The position numbers and the translations under genes were made by a program. Under the pieces are notes generated by a model that searched no databases, was not told the origin of the DNA, and saw only the letters and a list, made by a program, of their open reading frames with translations. 64,000 nucleotides of DNA from Roseibium album (GTDB lineage Bacteria; Pseudomonadota; Alphaproteobacteria; Rhizobiales; Stappiaceae), in contig CXTY01000007.1 in assembly GCA_001404055.1 (NCBI GenBank), positions 62,058 to 126,057 of the forward strand, in the 5' to 3' direction. Positions 29,752 to 40,049 of this stretch are shown piece by piece; position 1 is the stretch's first letter, and each line of letters starts with the position of its first letter.

Positions 29752-30723
29752 TTACGCGGCCTCCCCTTCTAGTCCCAGAAACGGTTCGATTGCCCCCAAC
29801 ACCCCGAACCGACCAAGACGTTTGATTTCCCATTCCAATTTGATTCCGCTGTTTTCCAGCACCCGTGCACGCACGGTCTCGCCCAAGAGTTCGAGGTCGT
29901 AGCCCGAAGCATCACCTGTATTGATCATGAAATTGCAATGCATTTCGGACATTTGCGCACCACCAACGGTCAGACCCCGGCACCCAGCGGCGTCAACGAC
30001 CTTCCAGGCAGATGTTCCAGGCGGGTTTTTGAAGGTCGATCCACCGGTTTTTTCGCGAATAGGCTGGGCCTTTTCCCGGTGCGCAACAACTTCTGCCATT
30101 TCCTGGCGAATAGCCGTTTCGTCGCTTGAGGCCCCCTCAAACACCGCAGACGTAAATATCAGATCTTTTGAAGCGGAGGAGTGCCGGTATGCATAACCCA
30201 TGTCGGTGTTGTTCAGAACATGCCGCTTCCCGTCACGATCATAGGCAGTTAACTCCACCACACGCTCACAGGTTTCAGTACCGTGAGCACCCGCATTCAT
30301 GCGCAAAGCGCCACCAAGACCACCGGGAATACCTGTGTAAAACGCAAAACCGCCGAGGCCTGCCTTGGCTGCCGCTTCGGCAAGTCGTTTGTCCGGCACC
30401 GCAGCTCCTGCACGCAGCCGGTTCTGGCCAGCCTCTTCGATTGAACCGAACCCCTTGGCACTCAAACGGATGACGACACCTTCGAGACCACCATCCCGGA
30501 TCAGGAGATTAGACCCGAGACCGACGGGCAAAACGGGAACCTCTTTGGGCAGTTTTGCAAGAAAAGCAGACAGATCGTTCTCATCAGCCGGCTGAAACAT
30601 CAGCTGTGCCGGACCGCCGGTTCGAAACCAGGTGACGGCTGCGAGAGGCTGGTTGGGTGTCAACCTGCCACGTATACCCTCCCGCAGCCCCGGAATTTTC
30701 TCCAATAGATCGGGAAACCCCAT
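29752..30723 (-). CDS. murB: UDP-N-acetylenolpyruvoylglucosamine reductase MurB
   Basis: 323 residues. FAD-binding motifs are [40 protein letters not shown] and [20 protein letters not shown]. The catalytic serine lies in [20 protein letters not shown], and [20 protein letters not shown] is the C-terminal substrate site. It reduces the enolpyruvyl group to give UDP-MurNAc. The sequence lacks the extra type I Tyr loop region of E. coli, as type II MurB enzymes do; that assignment is tentative. Twelve bp behind murC. Confidence 0.97.
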   Translation of the reverse strand: MGFPDLLEKIPGLREGIRGRLTPNQPLAAVTWFRTGGPAQLMFQPADENDLSAFLAKLPKEVPVLPVGLGSNLLIRDGGLEGVVIRLSAKGFGSIEEAGQNRLRAGAAVPDKRLAEAAAKAGLGGFAFYTGIPGGLGGALRMNAGAHGTETCERVVELTAYDRDGKRHVLNNTDMGYAYRHSSASKDLIFTSAVFEGASSDETAIRQEMAEVVAHREKAQPIREKTGGSTFKNPPGTSAWKVVDAAGCRGLTVGGAQMSEMHCNFMINTGDASGYDLELLGETVRARVLENSGIKLEWEIKRLGRFGVLGAIEPFLGLEGEAA

Positions 30724-30735
30724 CAGATGTCTCCC

Positions 30736-32136
30736 TTAGAGTTCTTCAAGTTGATTTGGCAGGGAGTAGGCCCATTGCGTGATGTTGCCAGCGCCGAGAC
30801 AGAGTACGAAATCACCTGGTTCAGTGAGTTCCTTAATTAGTCCTGGCAGTTCTTCAGGGCCTTCAATGGCCAGAACCTGCCGATGTCCCCGCGTCTTCAT
30901 TCCCGAAACCAGGTCAGTGTGCAGCGCACCTTCTATCGGCTGTTCACCCGCTTCGTAGACAGGTGTCACAATCACTGCATCGGCATCATTGAAACAGTTG
31001 GAAAAGTCATCAAACAGGCTGTGCAGCCGGGAATACCTGTGCGGCTGCATGACCGCGATCACCTTTCCCTTTGTGGACTCACGAGCGGCATGGAGCACCG
31101 CCTTTATTTCCACCGGATGGTGTGCGTAATCATCGAAGATCTGGACACCATTGGCCGTTCCAGTGTGGGTAAACCGACGTTTGACGCCGCCAAATTCCGA
31201 GATACCCTTCTTCAGTTCCTCTGCTCCGACACCAAGCTGAGACGCAACCGCAATCGCGGCCGTCGCGTTAGAAACGTTGTGCAGCCCAGGCATCGGCAGC
31301 ACCAGGTCTTTGAGTTCCGTAACCTGATCTGTTCGACGGTCTCTTATGGTGACTGAGAAAATGGATTTGCCCCCATCCATCGACACATCGGTGAATCGAA
31401 CGTCAGCCTGCGGATTGTTTCCGTAAGTCACAACCCTTCGGTCCTCAATGGTGCCGATCATGGTCTGAACTTCAGGATGGTCCAGACACATGACGGCAAA
31501 GCCGTAAAAGGGAACATTTTCGACGAACTGCCTGAAGGCGGCTCTGACACCGGCGAAATCGCCGTAATGATCCAGATGCTCCGGGTCGATATTGGTGATG
31601 ATTGCTATGTCTGCCGGAAGCTTGACGAATGTACCGTCGCTCTCATCAGCCTCCACCACCATCCAGTCGCCATCGCCCATACGAGCGTTGGTGCCATAGG
31701 CATTGATGATACCGCCATTAATGACGGTTGGATCCAGGCGACCAGAGTCCAAAAGAGCAGCGACCATGGAAGTTGTCGTGGTTTTACCGTGTGTTCCGCC
31801 AACGGCGATCGCCTGTTTGAAACGCATGAGTTCAGCAAGCATTTCCGCACGGCGGACAACCGGAATGAGTTTTTCCCTTGCCGCGACCAGCTCCGGATTG
31901 TCTTTCTTGATCGCCGAAGACACCACGAGCACTTCCGCATCGCCGAGATTTTCTGCCGCGTGGCCGACCGAAACCGAAATGCCATGCAACCGCAGCCGCT
32001 GTACATTGGCGTTTTCTGCCATGTCCGAGCCTTGCACCTGATATCCCAGGGTCTTCAGTACCTCGGCAATACCACTCATGCCGATGCCACCGATCCCGAC
32101 AAAATGAACCGGGCCAATATCCTGCGGCATTTTCAT
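30736..32136 (-). CDS. murC: UDP-N-acetylmuramate--L-alanine ligase MurC
   Basis: 466 residues of the Mur ligase family. The Rossmann-like N-terminus is [20 protein letters not shown]. The P-loop is [20 protein letters not shown], the Mg2+ and substrate loop [20 protein letters not shown] and [14 protein letters not shown]. The C-terminal domain contains [20 protein letters not shown] and [18 protein letters not shown]. It adds the first residue of the stem peptide, L-Ala. Overlaps the murG stop by 4 nt. Confidence 0.97.
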   Translation of the reverse strand: MKMPQDIGPVHFVGIGGIGMSGIAEVLKTLGYQVQGSDMAENANVQRLRLHGISVSVGHAAENLGDAEVLVVSSAIKKDNPELVAAREKLIPVVRRAEMLAELMRFKQAIAVGGTHGKTTTTSMVAALLDSGRLDPTVINGGIINAYGTNARMGDGDWMVVEADESDGTFVKLPADIAIITNIDPEHLDHYGDFAGVRAAFRQFVENVPFYGFAVMCLDHPEVQTMIGTIEDRRVVTYGNNPQADVRFTDVSMDGGKSIFSVTIRDRRTDQVTELKDLVLPMPGLHNVSNATAAIAVASQLGVGAEELKKGISEFGGVKRRFTHTGTANGVQIFDDYAHHPVEIKAVLHAARESTKGKVIAVMQPHRYSRLHSLFDDFSNCFNDADAVIVTPVYEAGEQPIEGALHTDLVSGMKTRGHRQVLAIEGPEELPGLIKELTEPGDFVLCLGAGNITQWAYSLPNQLEEL

Positions 32137-33239
32137 GGCCGTTCTCCTTGATTGTTGGCGATTTTTTCGACCAGATCCGCCAGCCTTTTGACCGCATCGG
32201 GTTTGGCCACGTCTTTTGCATTCCGGGCAGCTTCAACCAGCATTTCGGGCGCGTTCATGAACCGATCGATTTCCTTGGCAAGGCGTTCCGGATGCAGATC
32301 CACCTGCCGGATTGGCCAGGCGCCACCAGCTTTCTCCAAAACCTTGGCATTGGCCGCCTGGTCCTGATCAAGAGCGCCCGGTAACGGCACCAGGATAGAT
32401 GGCCGCCCAAGAACACTGAGCTCACTGACAGAAGAGGCGCCAGAGCGACAAAAAACCAGATGAGCTTGCGCTATTCGTTGCGGCATGTCCTGAAAGAACG
32501 GGGCACATTCAGCTTTCACACCCAAACCGTCATAGAATTTCTGCACCCGTTCCATGTCTTCCGGTCGGCATTGCTGAACGATGCTCAGGCGTGACCGGAT
32601 CTCTGCAGGTAGAAGTTCAACTGATGGCGGCACCAGATCGGAAAAGAAACGCGCCCCTTGCGAGCCACCAAATACCAGGAGCTTGAACTCTCCACCTGCC
32701 CGAGGCGCGTCATAGGCCAACTCGGCGGCATCGAGCACTGCATCACGCACCGGGTTTCCGGTCTCAACTAGCTTTGCCGCCAGCTCACCAGGCAAGTCCC
32801 CCAGGGGCACGCTGGTCGCAATCGCCGTTACACCTTTTGCAAGAAGCCTGTTGGCGCGGCCCATGACCGCATTTGCTTCGTGCAGTATTGATGGCGTTCC
32901 TGTGAGCCGCGCTGCAAACATTGGCGGAAAGGTTGGGTACCCTCCGAAACCCGCAACGACATCCGGCTTCAACGTCTTGATGACAGATCTGGATTGAATT
33001 GTTCCACGAAACAAGCTGAATGCGGTTTTCAAGAGGGTAATCGGGTTTCGGCCTCGGATGGTTTCGGACGCAACGATATGAACCTTGCGGGCTGGAAACT
33101 CCGTACCGTACTTGTCTGCGCGTTCATCCGTCGCAAGTTCCACAGTCCAGCCTCGCCGGATCAATTCACTGGCAAGTGCCTGTGCGGGAAACAAGTGGCC
33201 GCCCGTTCCGCCGGCCGTCAATAAAACTGTTTTGCTCAT
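32133..33239 (-). CDS. murG: Lipid II-forming GlcNAc transferase MurG
   Basis: 368 residues of the GT-B fold. The N-terminal G loop is [20 protein letters not shown], followed by [20 protein letters not shown] and [19 protein letters not shown]. In the C-terminal domain are [19 protein letters not shown] and the UDP-GlcNAc site [20 protein letters not shown] then [20 protein letters not shown]. It converts lipid I to lipid II on the cytoplasmic face of the inner membrane. Lies 18 bp behind ftsW. Confidence 0.97.
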   Translation of the reverse strand: MSKTVLLTAGGTGGHLFPAQALASELIRRGWTVELATDERADKYGTEFPARKVHIVASETIRGRNPITLLKTAFSLFRGTIQSRSVIKTLKPDVVAGFGGYPTFPPMFAARLTGTPSILHEANAVMGRANRLLAKGVTAIATSVPLGDLPGELAAKLVETGNPVRDAVLDAAELAYDAPRAGGEFKLLVFGGSQGARFFSDLVPPSVELLPAEIRSRLSIVQQCRPEDMERVQKFYDGLGVKAECAPFFQDMPQRIAQAHLVFCRSGASSVSELSVLGRPSILVPLPGALDQDQAANAKVLEKAGGAWPIRQVDLHPERLAKEIDRFMNAPEMLVEAARNAKDVAKPDAVKRLADLVEKIANNQGERP

Positions 33240-33257
33240 AAGATCCGGCTTCTGGCC

Positions 33258-34430
33258 TTACATCAAAGACGAGGGTGAAAGACGACTGACAGTAACAGTG
33301 TCCCCACGCGTGGGCTGTGGCCGACGGCGGGTCAGGGCAAGAATTGCTCCGGCGGTCATTGCAGAGGACAATAGGGAGGAACCGCCATAGGAAATGAAAG
33401 GAAGGGTCATGCCCTTGGAGGGCATGAGGTGCAGATTTACCGCCAGGTTGATTGTTGCCTGCAATCCGAAAAGTACAACAAGACCAGCTGTAGCCAAGCG
33501 GCTGAATGCGTCCTGGTCTTTACTCGCGTGATTGAGACCACGAATAACAATAAAGGCGAAAACCGCCACCAGAAGCAGGCAAACGACCACGCCAAATTCT
33601 TCTCCGACTACGGCAAAAATGAAGTCGGCATGACTGTCAGGCAACACGCGTTTGACTGTGCCTTCTCCTGGTCCACGCCCGAACCAGCCTCCGGAAAGAA
33701 AGGAATCGATTGCAGCATCGATCTGGTAGGTGTCGCCGGTACTTGGGTCGAGAAAACGGTCAACGCGCGTCGTTACGTGCGGCAAGAAAAAATACGCTGC
33801 AAACAACCCGACAATACCAACTAGTCCAAGCGCAACGATGATGAGCCAGGATATACCATTCAGGAAAAACAGTCCCGCCCAGACAAGGCCCAGCAGCATG
33901 GTCTGGCCGAAGTCAGGCTGAGCAATCAGCAATGCGGCGCAAATCGCAAACAGAACAAAAGCAAAAAGAACACCCGGAACTTCCCGGCGTCGCCCACTTT
34001 CCGACAATAGGAAAGCAATCAGGATCACAAAGGCAGGCTTTAGAAACTCAGATGCCTGGATCGAGACGCCGGCAATATAGATCCATCGGCGTGCGCCCTT
34101 CGTCTCAAACCCCATGAACAAGGTCGCGACCAAGAGAACGACCGAAACGCCGAAGACCAGAAGAGCCGCCCGCCTGACCATGCGTGGCGACATCAACGAT
34201 CCAGCAAGAATGATCGCAAGCGCGGGCACGGTAAACATCGCCTGGCGTTTGACGAAATAAAGTGAATCAACGCCGATCCGCTCCGCAACAGGTGGGCTGG
34301 CTGCAAACGCGAAGACCACACCTGCCAACAGAAGCAGACCAAACGCGGCAAGCAGATAGTGATCCACGGTCCAGAACCATTCGGCAAAACGGCTGCGATC
34401 AGCGCGCGAAACCATTGCAGAGCCTTTCAT
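33258..34430 (-). CDS. ftsW: SEDS peptidoglycan polymerase FtsW
   Basis: 390 residues and about ten membrane helices. Signature stretches are SLYFVKRQAMFTVPALAIIL, GARRWIYIAGVSIQASEFLK (SEDS), LLIAQPDFGQTMLLGLVWAG and VLPDSHADFIFAVVGEEFGV, with MTLPFISYGGSSLLSSAMTA near the end. The large periplasmic loop contains the family Asp region (RFLDPSTGDTYQIDAAIDSF). It polymerises lipid II at the septum together with FtsI. The start codon lies inside a 14-bp inverted repeat, and 120 bp separate it from murD, the largest gap inside the mraZ-ftsA part of the cluster. Confidence 0.96.
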   Translation of the reverse strand: MKGSAMVSRADRSRFAEWFWTVDHYLLAAFGLLLLAGVVFAFAASPPVAERIGVDSLYFVKRQAMFTVPALAIILAGSLMSPRMVRRAALLVFGVSVVLLVATLFMGFETKGARRWIYIAGVSIQASEFLKPAFVILIAFLLSESGRRREVPGVLFAFVLFAICAALLIAQPDFGQTMLLGLVWAGLFFLNGISWLIIVALGLVGIVGLFAAYFFLPHVTTRVDRFLDPSTGDTYQIDAAIDSFLSGGWFGRGPGEGTVKRVLPDSHADFIFAVVGEEFGVVVCLLLVAVFAFIVIRGLNHASKDQDAFSRLATAGLVVLFGLQATINLAVNLHLMPSKGMTLPFISYGGSSLLSSAMTAGAILALTRRRPQPTRGDTVTVSRLSPSSLM

Positions 34431-34543
34431 GGTTAGCCTGACGCATTCTGCCGAAGCCGATTTGGATCAAGGTCGATGGATTTGACGAAGCCCGTACAGT
34501 TCGTCTCGCGGGATGGTGAACAGATTGTTTCAGGCTAACCATG
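34428..34543. repeat. 14-bp perfect inverted repeat flanking the murD-ftsW gap
   Basis: CATGGTTAGCCTGA at 34428-34441 and its exact complement TCAGGCTAACCATG at 34530-34543, 88 bp apart. The left arm contains the ftsW start codon. It could form a long-range stem occluding ftsW translation, or mark a small insertion. No T run and no further symmetry inside. Confidence 0.75.
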
Positions 34544-34550
34544 ATTGGCT

Positions 34551-35951
34551 CTACGCCACCTCCTGGTTGTTGCCATCACCAGGCAAAGCACGCACCGCGT
34601 CTACAAAAGCAGCACCCCGCAGTTCGAAATTCGGATATTGATCGAAACTGGCACAGGCAGGCGACAACAGGATCGCAATTTCCTGGGCCTCGTCCTCCGC
34701 AGCTTCTGCGGCAGCATCCATTACAGCCTGCGGCAGTGTCCCGCTGATCTTGAAGGGCACTCTCCCGTCCAGCGTTTTGGCAAATTCTTCGGCAGCCTCG
34801 CCGATCAGGAAAGTTTTTGCGATTTTCGGGAAGTACTGGTCCAATGACAGGATTCCACCGTCTTTGGCGCGGCCACCGGCGATCCAGTAAATTCTGTCAA
34901 AACTGGAGAGCGCACGCGCGGCAGCATCTGCATTGGTCGCCTTAGAATCATTTACGAACAGGACCCTGCCCTGTTTTGCAACCACTTCCATCCGGTGATT
35001 GAGGCCGGGAAATGACTTCATGGCCGCGGCTATCCTCAAGGCCGGAAGCTCCAGGGCTCTTAGCGCCGCGAATGCCGCTGCCGCATTTTGCCCATTGTGA
35101 TCTCCACGCAGACTATCAATCCCACCGAGCAGTGCCACCTCGGCTTGTGTCCCGTCCAGAGCTTCAATCAGACGTCCGTGATACGCATAGATCCCGTTGG
35201 TGAGTTCCTTTTCCCCGGCGATTCGACAGACGGGTTTGCGCGCCAGTTCAAGCCTGTCCGCAATGGAAGACGACAGACGGTCGTCAACGCCGACAACGGC
35301 AACTTTCGATCCGGCGACAAGGCGTTCCTTGATTGCAGCGTAATTTTCCATGGTGCCATGCCGGTCCAGGTGATCCGGCGAAAGGTTCATGAGAATACCA
35401 ACGGTCGGGTCCAGGGTAGGCGCCAGATCAATTTGATAGGACGAACATTCAATGACGTAATGGCGACCTGGTTGAGGCGGGTCCAGCTCAAGAACCGGCG
35501 TGCCAATATTCCCACCGACCTGAACATCAAGGCCAAGAGTTGATAGAAGATGGCCGATCAATGCAGTCGTGGTCGACTTGCCGTTGGTACCTGTGATCGC
35601 GATCAAAGGCGCTTCGAGACAGCGTTTCCGACGTTCGCGACAAAACAGTTCTACGTCGCCGATAATCTCAACACCGGCATTCCTGGCTAGATCCACAGTC
35701 CAATGAGGCATTGGATGGGTCAGCGGCACACCAGGCGCCATAACGAGTGCGGCGACTTGAGACCAGTCCAGCTCGCGCAGATCTTGGGTTTCAAGCCCTT
35801 CAGCTGCAGCCTGCATCACCCGAGATTCATTATCATCGAAACAAACCACATCGGCACCGCCTGCCCGCAAGGAGCGGGCTGTCACCATGCCCGAACCACC
35901 AAGGCCGAACAGGGCGACTTTTTTGCCTTCAAATGTGGTCGTTGGGATCAT
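34551..35951 (-). CDS. murD: UDP-N-acetylmuramoylalanine--D-glutamate ligase MurD
   Basis: 466 residues. The N-terminal domain begins [20 protein letters not shown]. The P-loop is [20 protein letters not shown], followed by [40 protein letters not shown] and [19 protein letters not shown]. The C-terminal domain has [37 protein letters not shown] and [20 protein letters not shown]. It adds D-Glu to UDP-MurNAc-L-Ala. Five bp behind mraY. Confidence 0.97.
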   Translation of the reverse strand: MIPTTTFEGKKVALFGLGGSGMVTARSLRAGGADVVCFDDNESRVMQAAAEGLETQDLRELDWSQVAALVMAPGVPLTHPMPHWTVDLARNAGVEIIGDVELFCRERRKRCLEAPLIAITGTNGKSTTTALIGHLLSTLGLDVQVGGNIGTPVLELDPPQPGRHYVIECSSYQIDLAPTLDPTVGILMNLSPDHLDRHGTMENYAAIKERLVAGSKVAVVGVDDRLSSSIADRLELARKPVCRIAGEKELTNGIYAYHGRLIEALDGTQAEVALLGGIDSLRGDHNGQNAAAAFAALRALELPALRIAAAMKSFPGLNHRMEVVAKQGRVLFVNDSKATNADAAARALSSFDRIYWIAGGRAKDGGILSLDQYFPKIAKTFLIGEAAEEFAKTLDGRVPFKISGTLPQAVMDAAAEAAEDEAQEIAILLSPACASFDQYPNFELRGAAFVDAVRALPGDGNNQEVA

Positions 35952-35956
35952 TCGGC

Positions 35957-37042
35957 TTACCTCAGCTTCAAGGTTGCAAGGCCGAGCAGCGCCAGAACGA
36001 CGGAGATAATCCAGAAGCGAATAACCACTTGGCTCTCTGTCCAGCCCATGATCTCAAAGTGATGATGGATAGGCGCCATCCTGAAAACGCGCTTGCCAGT
36101 CAGCTTGAACGAGATCACCTGTACGATAACAGAAACGGCCTCCAGAACAAAAAGGCCACCAATGATCGCCAGAACAATTTCATGTTTGGTGGCAACTGCA
36201 ATTGCCCCGATCATTCCGCCGAGCGCAAGCGAACCGGTATCTCCCATAAAAATTGCCGCTGGGGGTGCATTAAACCAGAGAAACCCAAGTCCGGCTCCAA
36301 TCACGGCACCGCTGATGACAGCAAGTTCACCCGTCCCGGACACATGATGGATTTGAAGATAATTGGCAAAAACCGCATTCCCGGAAAGATAAGCAATCAG
36401 TCCGAAGGACGCACAGGCAATCATCACCGGTACAATTGCCAGGCCATCCAGACCATCCGTCAGATTAACGGCATTGCCAGCACCAACGATGACAAATGCT
36501 GCGAACGGAATGAACACCAGCCCGAGGTTGAGCGTAAATTCTTTCAGGAACGGGAACGTGATTGCCTCGGAATATTCAGAAGCATCTAGAAGCGTCACAG
36601 CAAATGCTGCCAACGCAGCAATCAGGAATTCAATACCAAGACGCGCCTTGCCACTAAACCCCTTATGGGAGGATTTCGAGACTTTCAGGTAGTCGTCATA
36701 AAAACCGATACCCCCGAAACCAAGCGTCACTCCGATTACGACCCAGACATAAGGATTGGATAGATCTGACCACAACAGCGCTGCAACAAGCGCACCTGAA
36801 AGGATCATCAGCCCACCCATCGTGGGTGTGCCCTTCTTGGTCAACAAGTGACTTTCCGGCCCATCGGCACGGATCGGCTGACCGTGCCCTTGTCGGATTC
36901 GCAGACTGGAAATGATCTTGGGCCCGAAAAGAAAAACGAAAAACAGCGCCGTCATGATGGCACCGCCGGTTCTGAACGTGATGTATTTGAACACATTCAG
37001 TGCGGAAACCTGATCAGCAAGCTGCCCCAAAAAATAAAACAT
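35957..37042 (-). CDS. mraY: Phospho-MurNAc-pentapeptide translocase MraY
   Basis: 361 residues with about ten membrane helices. Motifs are [40 protein letters not shown] with the DDxxK active site, [20 protein letters not shown], and [20 protein letters not shown] with the third catalytic Asp. The end is [20 protein letters not shown]. It transfers phospho-MurNAc-pentapeptide to undecaprenyl phosphate, making lipid I in the inner membrane. Ten bp behind murF, 5 bp ahead of murD. Confidence 0.97.
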   Translation of the reverse strand: MFYFLGQLADQVSALNVFKYITFRTGGAIMTALFFVFLFGPKIISSLRIRQGHGQPIRADGPESHLLTKKGTPTMGGLMILSGALVAALLWSDLSNPYVWVVIGVTLGFGGIGFYDDYLKVSKSSHKGFSGKARLGIEFLIAALAAFAVTLLDASEYSEAITFPFLKEFTLNLGLVFIPFAAFVIVGAGNAVNLTDGLDGLAIVPVMIACASFGLIAYLSGNAVFANYLQIHHVSGTGELAVISGAVIGAGLGFLWFNAPPAAIFMGDTGSLALGGMIGAIAVATKHEIVLAIIGGLFVLEAVSVIVQVISFKLTGKRVFRMAPIHHHFEIMGWTESQVVIRFWIISVVLALLGLATLKLR

Positions 37043-37052
37043 CAGCTATCCC

Positions 37053-38483
37053 TTATGCCGCTGCGCTGTCATCCGCAGGCGGAAATTCATTTTTCAATGC
37101 CTCGACAAGCGGCCCCATACGCGTTCCAAGTGATCCCTTGATCATCACAACATCGCCAGGCCGGACGTCACCCAATAGCACTTCTTCCAAGTCTTTTGCC
37201 TCTTCACAGTAATGCGCCCGCAATTCCTGTGGAAGCTGCTGCCATAGGGAGTGCATATGTGGTCCGGCACAATAAACAGCATCAATCCCGTTTTCGGTTA
37301 TCGGTTTGGACAATTCGCCATGCAGCCGATCAGCGTTGGCACCCAGTTCGCGCATATCGCCAATTACAGCAATTCGGCGGCCGGGAGGCGTAACCTGGGA
37401 TTCGCCAAGAACCGCTAGCGCGGCGCGCATAGAGGCTGGATTGGCGTTGTAGCTTTCATCGATCAAGGCGACCTCGCCCCCCGTAACCGGCAAGCGCGAT
37501 ACTTCGCCCCGCCCTTTGGGAGAACGCATTGCGTCCAGTGCAAGCCCGGCCTTGGCAAGATCCGCACCAAGATCAGAAACAGCGGTTAATACTGCTAGGC
37601 TGTTCTTCACATGATGCCTTCCGGTGGCACCGATCTTGTAAGTTATTTCCTGGCCAAGAACCCTGGCGTCGACGCTCGAGCCCCCGGGGAAACCAGCTAC
37701 ATTTTCGATGTGACTGTCAGCGCTGCCATCTTCACCAAATGTATGGATTTGGGAAACACCGGACGTGGAGGCCAGGAATTTCAAAAGATCAAATTGCCGA
37801 TTGTCCTTGTTGAGGATTGCAATTCCGTCGGGCTCCAGCCCTTCAAAGATCTCTGCTTTGGCCTGTGCAATTTTTTCAACCGACTCAAAGAATTCCAGGT
37901 GCACCGGCTGTACAGTCGTGATGATTGCCACGTGCGGCCGCACCATCTTGACCAGGGGCCTGATTTCGTCGGCGTGGTTCATCCCGATTTCAAAGACACC
38001 AAAATCAGTATCGGCGGGCATGCGCGCCAACGTGAGCGGTACGCCCCAGTGATTGTTGAAGGAAGCAACAGACGCATGAACCTTGCCGGACTGTTCCAAC
38101 GTCAGGCGCAACGCTTCTTTGGTGCCTGTTTTACCAACAGAGCCCGTGACAGCGACAATGCGAGCATCTGTGCGTGCGCGCGCAGCAACACCAAGTTGGC
38201 GCATTGCTTCAAGAGGATCATCAACAACGACATACCGCCCGTCTTCGGGCAGATCTGACATCCGGCTTTCTGAAACCAGAGCCACCGATGCCCCGGCTTC
38301 CAGCGCAGCTGCTACATAATCGTGCCCATCCAGCCTGTCACCAGTAATCGCAACAAACGCGTCTCCGGGCTCCAGAGAGCGGCTGTCGATTGATATCCCT
38401 GAGATTTCCGCACCTGCGTCCCCCCTGACCTCTCCGCCAGCGGCTTCAGTAAATGCGTCAAGGGTCCAAAGCGGCAAGCTCAT
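37053..38483 (-). CDS. murF: UDP-MurNAc-tripeptide--D-Ala-D-Ala ligase MurF
   Basis: 476 residues. N-terminal ISGISIDSRSLEPGDAFVAI, P-loop IVAVTGSVGKTGTKEALRLT, then SFNNHWGVPLTLARMPADTD and FGVFEIGMNHADEIRPLVKM. The C-terminal domain has EVALIDESYNANPASMRAAL and RRIAVIGDMRELGANADRLH. It completes the UDP-MurNAc-pentapeptide with the dipeptide made by Ddl. Overlaps the murE stop by 4 nt (ATGA). Confidence 0.97.
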   Translation of the reverse strand: MSLPLWTLDAFTEAAGGEVRGDAGAEISGISIDSRSLEPGDAFVAITGDRLDGHDYVAAALEAGASVALVSESRMSDLPEDGRYVVVDDPLEAMRQLGVAARARTDARIVAVTGSVGKTGTKEALRLTLEQSGKVHASVASFNNHWGVPLTLARMPADTDFGVFEIGMNHADEIRPLVKMVRPHVAIITTVQPVHLEFFESVEKIAQAKAEIFEGLEPDGIAILNKDNRQFDLLKFLASTSGVSQIHTFGEDGSADSHIENVAGFPGGSSVDARVLGQEITYKIGATGRHHVKNSLAVLTAVSDLGADLAKAGLALDAMRSPKGRGEVSRLPVTGGEVALIDESYNANPASMRAALAVLGESQVTPPGRRIAVIGDMRELGANADRLHGELSKPITENGIDAVYCAGPHMHSLWQQLPQELRAHYCEEAKDLEEVLLGDVRPGDVVMIKGSLGTRMGPLVEALKNEFPPADDSAAA

Positions 38484-39949
38484 GATTTTCCTTCAAGGCT
38501 GATGGCACGCGTTACGGCTTCGTGGTCTGAAAAGGGAATCACTGTCTCGCCAATAATCTGGCCCGTTTCGTGGCCTTTCCCGGCAACACACAGAATATCT
38601 CCTGCATTCAGTCGCCGAACAGCCTCTGAAATGGCCTCAAACCGATCTCCCAGCTCCAACGCTCCCGGAGCACCGCTCAATACAGCTTTTCGAATCGAGG
38701 CCGGATTTTCTGAGCGTGGATTGTCGTCTGTGACGATCACAAGATCCGCATGGCGGGCAGCAGCTGCACCCATCAATTTGCGTTTGCCGGGATCCCTGTC
38801 GCCACCCGCACCAATAACAACTGAGAGTTTTCCCTCCGCGAAAGGTTTGAGAGCCGCCAACGCATTGTCCAAAGCGTCCGGTTTGTGCGCATAGTCAACA
38901 AAGACAAGCCCGCCATCACGCGTTCTGCCAGCGAGTTCAAGGCGTCCCGGAGCTCCCTTGAGGTTTTCAAGGGCCCGAAGGACAGCATCGCTATCAACGC
39001 CTGCAGCGATTGCGAGCCCGGCGGCAATCAGCGCATTGGAAACCTGGAACCGGCCAATAAGTGGAAGCGCAACATTTTGCTCACCACGCTCGGTTTGAAG
39101 CGACAAGATCTGTCCCGTGCCGGAGGGCTTGAGATCCACCAGCTTGAGATCACGCCCGGTTTCCCCAACTGTGAAAACAGCAAGGCCGCGCTTTTCCGCG
39201 ACCGCCAGAACACGATCCGCGTATTCTTCGGCCGGGTCCACGACTATCGTGCCACCAACAGGCAGTAGTTCGGAAAAAAGACGTAGCTTGGCCTGCAAAT
39301 AGTCTTCGATAGAGGCATGATAATCCATGTGATCACGCCCAAGATTGGTGAAGCCTGCAGCGGTCAGCCGCACACCATCAAGCCTGTATTGATCCAGGCC
39401 GTGTGAAGATGCCTCAAGGGCCGCGTGGTTGACGCCTTCTGCTTCAAGCTCAGCGAGCTCCTTATGGAGCGCAACTGGATCAGGGGTTGTCAGACCACCA
39501 TAATTCTCACCATCCGGTTTGATCGTTCCGAGCGTTCCAAGACTTGCAGCGGGATGACCGGCCGCCTGAAAAATCTGGCGGACAAAATGCGCTACAGACG
39601 TTTTTCCGGAGGTACCAGTTACCGCAACAATCGTATCGGGCTGCGCGCCGTAAAATCTGGCGGCCATTTTGGCAAAGACCTGCCGCGGCTCTTTCGCACC
39701 GATGACAATCACATTCTCAGGGCAACTCTCACGCAGATGAGCAGCGGCGTCCTCCGCACACAAAACGGCAATTGCCCCGGACGCACACGCGTTCGGAACA
39801 AATCGGGCACCATCGACAGAGGCCCCTTTGAAGGCAGCGAAAAGAAATCCAGGCTGAACTTTCCGGCTATCGGCCGTCAGCCCCGTAATTATCAGACCTT
39901 TCGCTGTGTCCGGCAAATCTTCGCTGACAGCTAAATACTCAAGATCCAT
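38480..39949 (-). CDS. murE: UDP-MurNAc-L-Ala-D-Glu--meso-DAP ligase MurE
   Basis: 489 residues. ITGLTADSRKVQPGFLFAAF at the start, P-loop TIVAVTGTSGKTSVAHFVRQ, ALEASSHGLDQYRLDGVRLT and AAGFTNLGRDHMDYHASIED in the centre. The motif DDNPRSENP in the C-terminal domain is the meso-diaminopimelate selectivity signature (DNPRxE), so the peptidoglycan is meso-DAP type. The ribosome binding site ahead of ATG 39949 is weak. A 100-bp gap separates it from ftsI. Confidence 0.97.
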   Translation of the reverse strand: MDLEYLAVSEDLPDTAKGLIITGLTADSRKVQPGFLFAAFKGASVDGARFVPNACASGAIAVLCAEDAAAHLRESCPENVIVIGAKEPRQVFAKMAARFYGAQPDTIVAVTGTSGKTSVAHFVRQIFQAAGHPAASLGTLGTIKPDGENYGGLTTPDPVALHKELAELEAEGVNHAALEASSHGLDQYRLDGVRLTAAGFTNLGRDHMDYHASIEDYLQAKLRLFSELLPVGGTIVVDPAEEYADRVLAVAEKRGLAVFTVGETGRDLKLVDLKPSGTGQILSLQTERGEQNVALPLIGRFQVSNALIAAGLAIAAGVDSDAVLRALENLKGAPGRLELAGRTRDGGLVFVDYAHKPDALDNALAALKPFAEGKLSVVIGAGGDRDPGKRKLMGAAAARHADLVIVTDDNPRSENPASIRKAVLSGAPGALELGDRFEAISEAVRRLNAGDILCVAGKGHETGQIIGETVIPFSDHEAVTRAISLEGKS

Positions 39950-40049
39950 TGCATCCGATCATCCAGTTTGTGCGTCGTCTTTGTGAAGCTTTTGAAAACA
40001 CGGGAAACGGCTGCGACCCCGCCAGCGTTTTCAGCTTCCTGTAGTCTCC

